A stretch of DNA of 13,465 nucleotides, taken from Lachnospiraceae bacterium. Lineage in GTDB: Bacteria; Bacillota; Clostridia; Lachnospirales; Lachnospiraceae. The DNA is taken from assembly GCA_900767585.1 (NCBI GenBank), contig CAAFZP010000109.1, forward strand, positions 1 through 13,465, written 5' to 3'. A program made the position numbers and the translations under genes. The notes beneath the pieces are model-generated. The model saw nothing but the letters and a program-made list of their open reading frames with translations, was not told the origin of the DNA and ran no database searches. Shown here piece after piece: positions 1 through 6,798 of the stretch. Position 1 is the stretch's first letter. The number at the start of each line of letters is the position of its first letter.

Positions 1-804
1 CATGCCGCCAAGTACCTTGTCAAGCAGAGCCTCTGCCATGTAGTAAGTATAGCCGTCTGCTGCCTTTACCTTGCAGTAGTTCTCATCCGGATTCACACAG
101 AGTGCCACATTACTTGGAAGTGTCCAAGGTGTTGTTGTCCATGCAAGGAAATACGCATCCTCACCGATCACCTTGAAACGTACCACAGCGGAACGTTCCT
201 TGACTGTCTTATATCCCTGTGCTACCTCATGTGACGAAAGCGGTGTTCCACAACGTGGACAATAAGGTACGATCTTGAATCCCTTGTAGAGAAGTCCGTC
301 GTCCCAGATTTTCTTCAATGCCCACCATTCGGACTCGATAAATGTATTGTGATATGTGACATACGGATTATCCATATCTGCCCAGAATCCTACCTTGTTA
401 GAGAATTCTTCCCACATACCTTTGTATTTCCATACGGACTCTTTACATTTGCGGATAAACGGATCTAAGCCATATGCCTCGATCTGCTCCTTGCCATCGA
501 TACCGAGCTCCTTCTCGATCTCGAGCTCAACCGGAAGACCATGTGTGTCCCATCCGGCCTTACGGATGATCTTATGCCCCTTCATTGTCTGATAACGCGG
601 AATCATATCCTTGATTACACGTGTCAGCACATGGCCGATATGCGGCTTGCCGTTTGCAGTTGGAGGACCGTCATAAAATGTATAGGTCGGCAGGTCTTTC
701 TTCTCTTCGATACTCTTCTCGAAGATTTCGTTCTCTTTCCAGAACTTGAGTACTTTTTCTTCCCGGCTGGTGAAGTCCAGCTTTGTAGAAACCTTTTCGT
801 ACAT
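1..804 (-). CDS. ileS: Isoleucyl-tRNA synthetase, N-terminal 268 residues (cut by window edge)
   Basis: Charges tRNA-Ile with isoleucine in the cytosol. I translated this from the minus strand: 268 codons run in frame from ATG at 804 to base 1, so the rest of the protein (usually over 1000 residues in all) lies outside. Visible landmarks are the class I signature HIGH at residues 55-58 inside PTANGKPHIGHVL, GWDTHGLPVE at 84-93, a CPRCG zinc-type motif at 182-186, and the editing-domain motif TTTPWTLPSN at 223-232. The wording around HIGH and GWDTHGLPVE resembles the eukaryote-like IleRS type known in many Clostridia, which is often mupirocin-tolerant; the type call is inference because the KMSKS region is not in view. 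The start is supported by AAGGAA about 10 nt upstream. The gene has its own promoter and a structured leader. Confidence 0.96.
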   Translation of the reverse strand, partial: MYEKVSTKLDFTSREEKVLKFWKENEIFEKSIEEKKDLPTYTFYDGPPTANGKPHIGHVLTRVIKDMIPRYQTMKGHKIIRKAGWDTHGLPVELEIEKELGIDGKEQIEAYGLDPFIRKCKESVWKYKGMWEEFSNKVGFWADMDNPYVTYHNTFIESEWWALKKIWDDGLLYKGFKIVPYCPRCGTPLSSHEVAQGYKTVKERSAVVRFKVIGEDAYFLAWTTTPWTLPSNVALCVNPDENYCKVKAADGYTYYMAEALLDKVLGGM

Positions 805-970
805 ACTTCTATATTTCCTTTCTTATTTAATGTTCATACTTACCCTATAGAAACAATTCCGCCGGCATGCATCCGTAGATCAGCCAACTTCCTATCGTTT
901 CACAGGAATTTTGTTTTGTGACTTTCGTCATTTCATGTTTGTACCGGATCGGGTACGCAGACCCATCCAA
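805..970 (-). promoter_or_regulatory. Structured 5' leader of ileS, class unknown
   Basis: About 165 nt separate the predicted ileS start site from the start codon. In transcription order I see a strong hairpin GGATGGGT/ACCCGATCC with one bulge, a GNRA hairpin TGAC-GAAA-GTCA, a hairpin TTCCT/AGGAA, and a stem GTTGGC/GCCGGC with G-U pairs. GGAATTGTTT near 855 could pair instead with AAAC-AA-AATTCC further upstream, which would break the TTCCT/AGGAA hairpin; two exclusive folds are typical of a switch. Many Firmicute ileS genes have a T-box leader, but I found no AGGGTGG-ACCGCG antiterminator sequence and no U-tract terminator. It could be a divergent tRNA-sensing or metabolite-sensing leader, or only a stable untranslated region. 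Confidence 0.45.
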
Positions 971-976
971 GTGTTC

Positions 977-1006
977 AGTATAACGCATAACCCGCGGAAA
1001 TGTCAA
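977..1006 (-). promoter_or_regulatory. ileS promoter (sigma-A type)
   Basis: Read on the minus strand, a perfect TTGACA -35 box (1001-1006) is followed after 18 bp by TATACT (977-982), or after 17 bp by TTATAC. Transcription would start near 970, giving a leader of about 165 nt before ileS. Confidence 0.8.
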
Positions 1007-1016
1007 TAAATCTCTG

Positions 1017-1050
1017 GGATGTCCCATTTTTACAAAAAGAAATGACATCC
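1017..1050. promoter_or_regulatory. Inverted repeat between divergent promoters, candidate operator
   Basis: GGATGTC (1017-1023) and GACATCC (1044-1050) are perfect 7-bp arms separated by 20 bp. The right arm overlaps the -35 box of the plus-strand oxidoreductase promoter (1042-1047), and the left arm lies about 10 bp upstream of the ileS -35 box. A bound repressor could block the oxidoreductase promoter. That is inference from position; 7-bp arms at this spacing can also arise by chance. Confidence 0.4.
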
Positions 1051-1070
1051 TGCCATAAGTTTGCTATAAT
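1042..1070 (+). promoter_or_regulatory. Promoter of the Gfo/Idh/MocA oxidoreductase gene
   Basis: ATGACA (1042-1047, five of six matches to TTGACA) is followed after exactly 17 bp by a perfect TATAAT (1065-1070). Transcription should start near 1077, about 34 nt before the chosen start codon at 1111. Confidence 0.8.
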
Positions 1071-1110
1071 AGACTTATGAATGTCAAAACCTGACACGGA
1101 AGGAGTTTAT

Positions 1111-2091
1111 ATGATTAATTTTAAAGTCGGAATCATGGGTGCCGGAAAGATTGCCGGTACAATCGCTGATACATTAAAAGATTTGGATGCATTTGAAGCA
1201 TATGCGGTTGCTTCCCGCGATAGTGCAAAAGCGGAAGCATTTGCAAAAGAGCATGGTGTCTCAAAATATTATGGTTCTTATGAGGAACTTGCTGCGGATC
1301 CGGAAGTGGAACTGATCTACATCGCAACCCCACATTCCCATCACGCAGAACATGCAAAGCTTTGTTTAAATGCCGGAAAACCGGTTTTAGTCGAGAAGGC
1401 ATTTTCTTACAATGCTGCCACAACCGAAGAAGTTCTGAAGCTTGCCAGAGAGAAGAATCTGTTCTGCGGCGAAGCGATGTGGATCCGTTTCATGCCAATG
1501 TACCGTCTGCTCGCAGAATATATCCAGAAAGGTGCCATCGGACGCGTAAACAACATCACCTGTTCGCTTGGCTACTCTCTTCTGAAAGAGGAACGCCTGA
1601 CCAAGCCGGAACTCGCTGGTGGTGCACTGCTTGATCTAGGTGTATACCCACTCAATCTGATCTCCATGATCTACGGCAGCGAGCCTCCGATGATCGGTTC
1701 TACCTGTGCGAAACTTGATACCGGCGTGGATGCGCAGGAAGCATTGCAGATTACATATAAGGGAGGCAAATGCGCAAATGCATTTGTCACAATGATGTAT
1801 CAGCCGGATAACAATGCAAAAATCTATGGTGACCGTGGATATATCGAGATTGACAACATCAACTGTCCGGAGACATTCCGCATCTACAACCAGGATCACA
1901 AGCTCGTGCTTGAAACGAAGAAGCCGGACAAACAGACAACCGGTTATGAGTTTGAATTTATCGCTGCCAGAGACGCCATCATCGTTGGTCAGATCGAATG
2001 TCCGGAGATGCCACATGCTGAGACACTCCGTATTATGCAGATCTGCGATTCCCTGCGGAATACATGGCAGATCAAATACCCGATGGAATAA
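1111..2091 (+). CDS. Gfo/Idh/MocA family NAD(P)-dependent oxidoreductase, dihydrodiol dehydrogenase-like
   Basis: A 326-residue cytosolic dehydrogenase, substrate not determined. The N-terminal Rossmann fold shows GIMGAGKIAG (residues 7-16) for the dinucleotide, then IATPHSHH (71-78) and VEKAF (94-98), the family's Glu-Lys motif (commonly EKP) with Ala here in place of Pro. The C-terminal domain has CGEAMWIRF (119-127) and GGALLDLGVYPL (170-181), where many family members have His instead of Tyr; this pattern resembles the dimeric dihydrodiol dehydrogenase branch and related sugar oxidoreductases. I chose ATG 1111 because AGGAG lies about 7 nt before it. An in-frame ATG at 1081 is only about 4 nt after the predicted transcription start and has no ribosome binding site. 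The gene is monocistronic, with its own promoter and terminator, and is the only plus-strand gene here. Full family length, no damage seen. Confidence 0.92.
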   Translation: MINFKVGIMGAGKIAGTIADTLKDLDAFEAYAVASRDSAKAEAFAKEHGVSKYYGSYEELAADPEVELIYIATPHSHHAEHAKLCLNAGKPVLVEKAFSYNAATTEEVLKLAREKNLFCGEAMWIRFMPMYRLLAEYIQKGAIGRVNNITCSLGYSLLKEERLTKPELAGGALLDLGVYPLNLISMIYGSEPPMIGSTCAKLDTGVDAQEALQITYKGGKCANAFVTMMYQPDNNAKIYGDRGYIEIDNINCPETFRIYNQDHKLVLETKKPDKQTTGYEFEFIAARDAIIVGQIECPEMPHAETLRIMQICDSLRNTWQIKYPME

Positions 2092-2115
2092 CCTGTCACC
2101 ACGCGCGGATATACG

Positions 2116-2165
2116 AAAAAAAGCCTGTGATGTACATTCTCACATACATCACAGGCTTATTTTTT
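2116..2165. terminator. Bidirectional rho-independent terminator
   Basis: A perfect 14-bp stem, AAGCCTGTGATGTA (2121-2134) with TACATCACAGGCTT (2145-2158), encloses a 10-nt loop. It is flanked by A7 on the left (2116-2122) and T6 on the right (2160-2165). It can therefore end transcripts from the oxidoreductase gene on plus and from the LytTR gene on minus. Confidence 0.95.
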
Positions 2166-2179
2166 CATCCACGTTTCTT

Positions 2180-2581
2180 CTATCCCATAATATCCCCTGT
2201 ATCCTGCATCAGCCGCTTCTGCTGCCACATATCATGCACGTTTCGTAGCTGCTCCCGCAGGAATTTTACATATGTCGTCCCGATTGCCATCTGTTCCTGA
2301 TTTTTCATTGTGATCATCCGGTTCCCATAATCGATATTGTCCACATAATCCATATTCACAATCCCACTTCTTGAACACTGCACAAAATACTTCCGATCTA
2401 CTTCGTCCATGAACCTCTGTAGCGTCATATAACGCAGATGCTGCACACGGCCATCAATAAGCGTGATTTTCAATGAGCGGTTTCCGGCCTGGATATGGCT
2501 AATCTGACTGCTGCGGATCGGATACACGACCTTTTGGTTTTCGATATATATAATCCGGTCTTCCCGGACTTCTGTATCCAT
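2180..2581 (-). CDS. Stand-alone LytTR-type DNA-binding regulator
   Basis: A 133-residue protein that is almost entirely a LytTR domain, with no receiver domain before it. Typical features run in order: an N-terminal strand with IIYIE, then SSQISHIQAGNRSLKITLIDG, a central RYMTLQRFMDEVD helix, the YFVQCSRSGIVNMDYVDNI segment matching the family's F-(I/V)-x-(C/I)-H-R-S-x-(I/L)-(V/I)-N pattern, and a final strand plus helix IGTTYVKFLREQL. LytTR proteins usually bind paired direct repeats at promoters of surface, bacteriocin or competence genes. Without a receiver domain its activity would be set by level, partner or ligand. It is the last gene of the minus-strand series, 33 nt after aroD. Target genes cannot be read from the sequence; the co-transcribed membrane proteins are obvious candidates. 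Confidence 0.88.
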   Translation of the reverse strand: MDTEVREDRIIYIENQKVVYPIRSSQISHIQAGNRSLKITLIDGRVQHLRYMTLQRFMDEVDRKYFVQCSRSGIVNMDYVDNIDYGNRMITMKNQEQMAIGTTYVKFLREQLRNVHDMWQQKRLMQDTGDIMG

Positions 2582-2588
2582 ATCGTTT

Positions 2589-2602
2589 CCCCCCCTCTCC
2601 TT
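2589..2602 (-). promoter_or_regulatory. LytTR ribosome binding region with G7 homopolymer
   Basis: On the minus strand AAGGAG (2597-2602) is followed by a run of seven G (2589-2595) before the ATG at 2581. AAGGAG is 15 nt from the start, which is too far, whereas the G run is about 7 nt away and could itself pair with the anti-Shine-Dalgarno. A change in G-run length would alter the spacing. Confidence 0.5.
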
Positions 2603-2614
2603 ATCTGTATACGC

Positions 2615-3397
2615 CTAGCTGCAGTACCTCCCGATAAATGCAAGTGCTTCATCCATTTTATCTACCGGAATCTGTCCCGGTGCGGATGCCTCCGCAAAGC
2701 TTGCAAATGTAATCGCACTTCCAAACACCTGTCCGGATATCCGGCTGATTGCCCCCATCTTTCCCATAGACATTGTGACAACCGGCACTTCCGCATATGC
2801 TTCCTGCATCATAGCGGTTGCTGCAAGCAGGTTCACTACATGCATCTTATTCTCCGGCATCACCGCAATCTTTACAACATCGGCACCGAGATCCTGCATC
2901 ATACGCAAGCGGTTCACGATGGTTGTTGCATCCGGTGTTGTATGAAAATCATGATTTGACATGATGATCTTTACCCCTTTTTCCTTTGCAAGCCCGATTA
3001 ATTCCTTTGCCTGCTCTGCCCCGGAGAACAATTCGATATCTACCATATCCGCAAGCTTGTTTGTTATGACATGCCGGTTAATCTCGGCAATCGCCGGACA
3101 AGAAGATGCCAGCGTCTCTCCCCCTTCTGCTTCGCTGCGGATTGTGAACAGTAGCACTTTTTCTTTTAGAACGTTTGTTAGTGTATGTAACAGATGATCC
3201 AGTTTTTCATAATCCGGCAAAATTTCCAGATAATCGCCGCGAAGCTCCACCATATCTATGGCAGAGCTTCTCTTTGACCGCATTATCTGATTCGCCTGTT
3301 CCAAAACCTCCTCCGATGTACGTCCCACGAGCGGAACGCAGATCTTTGGTTGGTCAAATCCCAGGATACATCGTTTTATCTTGCAATAACGAATCAT
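2615..3397 (-). CDS. aroD: Type I 3-dehydroquinate dehydratase
   Basis: Converts 3-dehydroquinate to 3-dehydroshikimate, the third step of the shikimate pathway, through a Schiff base with an active-site lysine. The 260-residue length fits the type I family. Landmarks are PKICVPLVGRT (17-27), VELRGDYLE (50-58) with substrate-contacting Glu51 and Arg53, FTIRSEAEGG (84-93), SNHDFH (147-152) with the catalytic His149, VVKIAVMP (174-181) with the Schiff-base Lys176, SMGKMGAISRISG (210-222), and a C-terminal SAPGQIP. All key residues are present. The start is supported by AGAGGA about 8 nt upstream, inside the 12-nt gap after the 791-aa gene, so translation is probably coupled. No other shikimate gene is in the window. 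Confidence 0.95.
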   Translation of the reverse strand: MIRYCKIKRCILGFDQPKICVPLVGRTSEEVLEQANQIMRSKRSSAIDMVELRGDYLEILPDYEKLDHLLHTLTNVLKEKVLLFTIRSEAEGGETLASSCPAIAEINRHVITNKLADMVDIELFSGAEQAKELIGLAKEKGVKIIMSNHDFHTTPDATTIVNRLRMMQDLGADVVKIAVMPENKMHVVNLLAATAMMQEAYAEVPVVTMSMGKMGAISRISGQVFGSAITFASFAEASAPGQIPVDKMDEALAFIGRYCS

Positions 3398-3409
3398 ATA
3401 ATATCCTCT

Positions 3410-5785
3410 TTATTTTACTTTTTCATAATACTTGGCTGAAAGTGCCTGCAGCACCTGGTCTGTCGTATAGCTGTCATCGTCCGTATAAATCGATGCGTAC
3501 ACCGAAAGGAACACGCCCGGTTCCACTTCTACAACCGCTGTTATGTCTGTACTGTTGCTTTCAAATGCTGTATAACTTTCTATGTTGTATAATACGTCCT
3601 TTCCGTCTATCTGCGTCGTCTGCTTCTCCTGGCTGTCTTTCATCTCCACACCGTCAATCTCTGACATGGAAGTAAATGAATCATCCAGTGCTTCTTCCAG
3701 CGAGCTTGCAGTCAATACACGATAATCCAGGTAAGAGTAATTGTCTGTCGTAAAATCCATCGTGTATTCATTTGCATAATTAAACTTGAATCCGTCGATA
3801 CAACCCTTGATCTTATATCCGACACTTTCGTCATAAGGCTGCAAAACCGTATTTTCCATCGTATGCTTTTCTGTGTCAGCATCACCGGAAGTTGAATCAT
3901 CCGGTTCCTCTTCCATATCTTCGATCGGTGTTGGGCTGTTTCCAAGCAGGTCACTGATTGCATCAATGAACGCTTTGATGTGTGTGTCTTCTGACACGCG
4001 TTTTGTCCAGGCATCTATCCGCTCTTTGTTTTTGTCAGTGAGCTGATTTAAATCATCCTCCGTCATCGTTTCGAAATCATAGACTGTAAGGCTCTCATCT
4101 TTTGCCTTCACATTGATCTTCGATGTGTCGACAGACTCGGAAATCGCACCGGAACATACGGTCTTATCCGCCGCCTTTACTTCTATCGAATCAATAGATA
4201 CGGTATAGGCTTCTCCTTTTTTGATATCCTTCCATGCACCCTTATATGCAATCGAATATACATCTGCACCGACGATATCTGCACTGGCTTTTCCTTCAAA
4301 TGTATTATCTGCTTTGTTAAACGTCTTTACCCATTCTGCGGAGATATAATCCGTCGCACTGATCTTTGATGTCGTTGTGCGGACATCTCCGGATTCTGTG
4401 ATTTCTTTCGAAAATTCAAGCGGAATTTCCGTGTCCCCATAGAACAGTGTTACCGTTCCATGTGCGTTTTTCTTCACATCATGGGACTCAAACTTGATTC
4501 CTGCAGATGTGCCGGATACATCAAAACTTAAGTTTCCGGACAGATCATTTTCTCCCGCATCAAGCCAGAAATCATAATCAATCTTGACCATACCCATGAG
4601 ATTGACCTGATCTTTGCAAGTCATCTTCACGGCACGTTTTCCTTTTATATATACCTTTATCTGCAAATCATCCTTGATAATACTTGGAACAAGCTGTTTT
4701 GCCTGTTCGATGTATTGATCGAAATCATCCTCGCTGATACCGCTTTCTTCCAACGACGACCCGGACTCTTTCACCGCTTCTGCCAAACCGTCCAGTGCAG
4801 CCACACATGCATCCTGCAGATCTTTCTTTGCCCAGGTTACATAATACTCTTTTGCTGTGACCGTCTCACCATTGACTGTGATCTTTGCGCGCCCCTGCTT
4901 CTCGAACTTTGCAGCATCCCAGATTGTCTCAAGTGCGCTGACATAACCACCTGCGACATCGCTTCCGCCATTGTCCGATGCAAATAACTCGACATCTGTG
5001 TTTGGAAACGATGCTGCATCCAGGCCAAGGGTATCACCAATCGGTGAGTCCGCGATTGTGCCAAGCGGATTCTTCGCCGAATATGCCAGATATCCATCGA
5101 TCAGTTCCGGCACGCTCGCATATATCTTTTCTTCATCTGCATAGACCTCCGCCGACACAAGTTCACTGTCGCCAACATTTGATGTAAATGTTCCGGACAA
5201 TTCCTTTTTCTTCTGGTCGATTGCACCATCAATCGTTATCCCGACGTTATACTCAGAACCCTCTCCGGGAGCAATACTCATGGAAACAGATTTGTTTCCA
5301 CCTTTCTCCCTATACTTTTTCATGATTTCATCGTATCCAACCAGATCATTGATTGCATCCTCGGATCCATAAGATTCGATTGTTTCCTCGATTGCATCGA
5401 GCACGACTTCTTTATCTGATTTGAAGATCCGTGGAAGGAAAATAACTCCGCATACTACAAGTGCAACAATAGCGACTCCTCCGCCAATCCATGCAGCAAG
5501 TCTTCCTTTTGTCATCGGTTTTTTTGGTTTCTTTCCATTTCCGGTTCCAGGCTGCGGTGTTGCTGGCTGCTGTCCGTAATACCCTGCCATGTCCGGTTGT
5601 ACCGGCTGCTGTCCGTAATATCCTGCCATGTCCGGCTGTACCGGCTGCTGTCCGTAGTTTCCTGCCATGTCCGGCTGTACCGGCTGCTGTCCGTAGTTTC
5701 CCGTCATGTCCGGCTGTACCGGCTGCTGTCCGTAGTTTCCCGTCATGTCCGGTTGTACCGGCTGCTGTGTGTTATTTTCGTCCAT
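3410..5785 (-). CDS. Large single-pass membrane protein with 13-residue repeat tail, function unknown
   Basis: A 791-residue protein I cannot assign to a characterised family. Residues 7-71 are five tandem copies of a 13-residue unit of the form QQPVQPDM(T/A)G(N/Y)YG. A Gly/Lys/Pro-rich stretch ending KKPKKPMTKGR precedes one membrane segment (about 96-118). By the positive-inside rule the repeat tail is cytoplasmic and about 670 residues are outside. The outer part is rich in Asp, Glu, Ser and Thr. It looks like two modules: a long beta-rich region after VVLDAIEETIESYG, and a final module of about 150 residues after an acidic linker (around 635-650). There is no LPXTG-type anchor and no cleavable signal. 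The ribosome binding site AGGAGG lies 5-6 nt before ATG, and the upstream membrane-protein gene ends only 14 nt away. A role in envelope sensing or assembly is a guess. Confidence 0.85.
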   Translation of the reverse strand: MDENNTQQPVQPDMTGNYGQQPVQPDMTGNYGQQPVQPDMAGNYGQQPVQPDMAGYYGQQPVQPDMAGYYGQQPATPQPGTGNGKKPKKPMTKGRLAAWIGGGVAIVALVVCGVIFLPRIFKSDKEVVLDAIEETIESYGSEDAINDLVGYDEIMKKYREKGGNKSVSMSIAPGEGSEYNVGITIDGAIDQKKKELSGTFTSNVGDSELVSAEVYADEEKIYASVPELIDGYLAYSAKNPLGTIADSPIGDTLGLDAASFPNTDVELFASDNGGSDVAGGYVSALETIWDAAKFEKQGRAKITVNGETVTAKEYYVTWAKKDLQDACVAALDGLAEAVKESGSSLEESGISEDDFDQYIEQAKQLVPSIIKDDLQIKVYIKGKRAVKMTCKDQVNLMGMVKIDYDFWLDAGENDLSGNLSFDVSGTSAGIKFESHDVKKNAHGTVTLFYGDTEIPLEFSKEITESGDVRTTTSKISATDYISAEWVKTFNKADNTFEGKASADIVGADVYSIAYKGAWKDIKKGEAYTVSIDSIEVKAADKTVCSGAISESVDTSKINVKAKDESLTVYDFETMTEDDLNQLTDKNKERIDAWTKRVSEDTHIKAFIDAISDLLGNSPTPIEDMEEEPDDSTSGDADTEKHTMENTVLQPYDESVGYKIKGCIDGFKFNYANEYTMDFTTDNYSYLDYRVLTASSLEEALDDSFTSMSEIDGVEMKDSQEKQTTQIDGKDVLYNIESYTAFESNSTDITAVVEVEPGVFLSVYASIYTDDDSYTTDQVLQALSAKYYEKVK
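5573..5767 (-). repeat. Five tandem 39-bp coding repeats
   Basis: Five units of exactly 39 bp encode QQPVQPDM(T/A)G(N/Y)YG in the N-terminal tail of the 791-residue protein, followed by a partial sixth (QQP). The units differ at only a few positions, for example GTAGTTTCC versus GTAATATCC on the plus strand. Such similarity suggests recent duplication and a copy number that can vary between strains. Confidence 0.95.
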
Positions 5786-5799
5786 TCAGACCTCCTTGC

Positions 5800-6753
5800 T
5801 TAATAAGCCGCAACTGTTCCTTTATCTAAAAATGCACTTATGACCGAAAGAATAATACCAACAATCAATGCAATGGCACCAATTCCCATGATTGCGAAGA
5901 AATGTGTAGAGCAAATCATCAACCATACCAGACTGGCAAGTGCAACACCTGCGCATGCAAGCTTTGGAACCTTCATATTTACAACGCTGAACACAAGCAT
6001 ACCGATGCCTGCCAGCAAAATCAACCATGGTGTGATCAACAATGCGATCTTACCTTTTAACAGCAAATGCATTGTTCCAAACACTTCATTGGCACTGCTT
6101 TTCTTTACAGTTGTTCCAAGCTCATCCTGCAATTCCCACAAAGCGGAACTTTCTGCTGCATCTAACTGATCCGCAAGCATTCCGGTTGTCATTGTATATC
6201 CATAAGATCCCAACATATCAGATGCAATAATTCCAACATTTTTATCGATCGTGTTGCTGAGCTTTGCCAGTTCAAATAATGTAAGTCCATCGGAAGCTTT
6301 TAATTTCATCGCCATACGATTTTCTGTAATTGTTTCATTTACATGAATAGAAGCAAAGTTCATAAACGGAACCAGTATCAATAACATCGCGCCTATGATT
6401 CCGAGCAGACAATAAACGCTTACGCCCATCTTCTTCACATTGCCTGTGAACTGATTTCCTACATTTTTGATTGAATTCATGACATTGGCAGCATTCTGCT
6501 GGTTATAGCTCTGCTGATACTGCTGCCCATAGCCCTGTTGATTATAATTTTGCTGATACTGCTGTCCATAGCCCTGCTGGCCATAACCTTGCTGGCCATA
6601 ATTCGACTGGTATTGCTGCCCGTACCCCTGCTGATCCACGTTCTGACCCTGCTGCACCTGATTGTATGCAGCATAAACCTGTTGATTATCCTGTGCCGGA
6701 TTATAATAATTGGGCTGCTGATCTGACATCGTTGTTATATCATCTTTTCCCAT
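5800..6753 (-). CDS. Four-TM membrane protein with Q/G/Y-rich cytoplasmic tail, function unknown
   Basis: A 317-residue protein of unknown function. Residues 1-90 are almost all Gln, Tyr, Gly and Asn, with repeats at 41-86 such as QQGYGQQYQQNYN, a prion-like composition. After NVMNSIKNVGNQFTGNVKKMG come a first membrane segment (about 111-134), an outside loop of about 100 residues, and three closely spaced membrane segments near the C-terminus (around LLITPWLILLAGIGMLVF, LACAGVALASLVWLMI and MGIGAIALIVGIILSV). I chose ATG 6753 because GGAGG lies 8 nt before it; an in-frame ATG at 6780 has no ribosome binding site. The gene starts 45 nt after buk ends and stops 14 nt before the 791-residue membrane protein, which has a tail of matching period. 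The two probably work together. Confidence 0.85.
   Translation of the reverse strand: MGKDDITTMSDQQPNYYNPAQDNQQVYAAYNQVQQGQNVDQQGYGQQYQSNYGQQGYGQQGYGQQYQQNYNQQGYGQQYQQSYNQQNAANVMNSIKNVGNQFTGNVKKMGVSVYCLLGIIGAMLLILVPFMNFASIHVNETITENRMAMKLKASDGLTLFELAKLSNTIDKNVGIIASDMLGSYGYTMTTGMLADQLDAAESSALWELQDELGTTVKKSSANEVFGTMHLLLKGKIALLITPWLILLAGIGMLVFSVVNMKVPKLACAGVALASLVWLMICSTHFFAIMGIGAIALIVGIILSVISAFLDKGTVAAY
6496..6633 (-). repeat. Degenerate 39-bp coding repeats, Q/G/Y-rich
   Basis: This stretch encodes residues 41-86 of the 4-TM protein. The units read QQGYGQQYQSNYG, a partial QQGYG, QQGYGQQYQQNYN and QQGYGQQYQQSYN, so the full unit is again 13 residues (39 bp), the same period as in the next gene, and it also begins QQ and ends in an aromatic-rich NY or SY. 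Confidence 0.85.
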
Positions 6754-6798
6754 ATATGTATCCTCCCTACTACAACACATTTCTGCATTGTCATCTTT

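Noticed and set aside
805..970. T-box riboswitch for ileS
   Set aside because: I could not find the AGGGTGG-ACCGCG type antiterminator sequence or a U-tract terminator, so I describe it only as a structured leader.
845..1048. Minus-strand reading frame of 67 codons upstream of ileS, as a leader peptide
   Set aside because: Its first ATG lies upstream of the ileS promoter, and no Shine-Dalgarno precedes the internal ATGs that would be transcribed.
1081..1110. Upstream start codon for the oxidoreductase
   Set aside because: It would begin about 4 nt after the predicted transcription start and has no ribosome binding site, while ATG 1111 has AGGAG at the right distance.
5573..5767. CRISPR array
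   Set aside because: The 39-bp units are contiguous without unique spacers and lie in frame inside a coding region.
5491..5829. Plus-strand reading frame with PAVRSF-type repeats
   Set aside because: It is the antisense shadow of the 39-bp repeats in the 791-residue protein gene.
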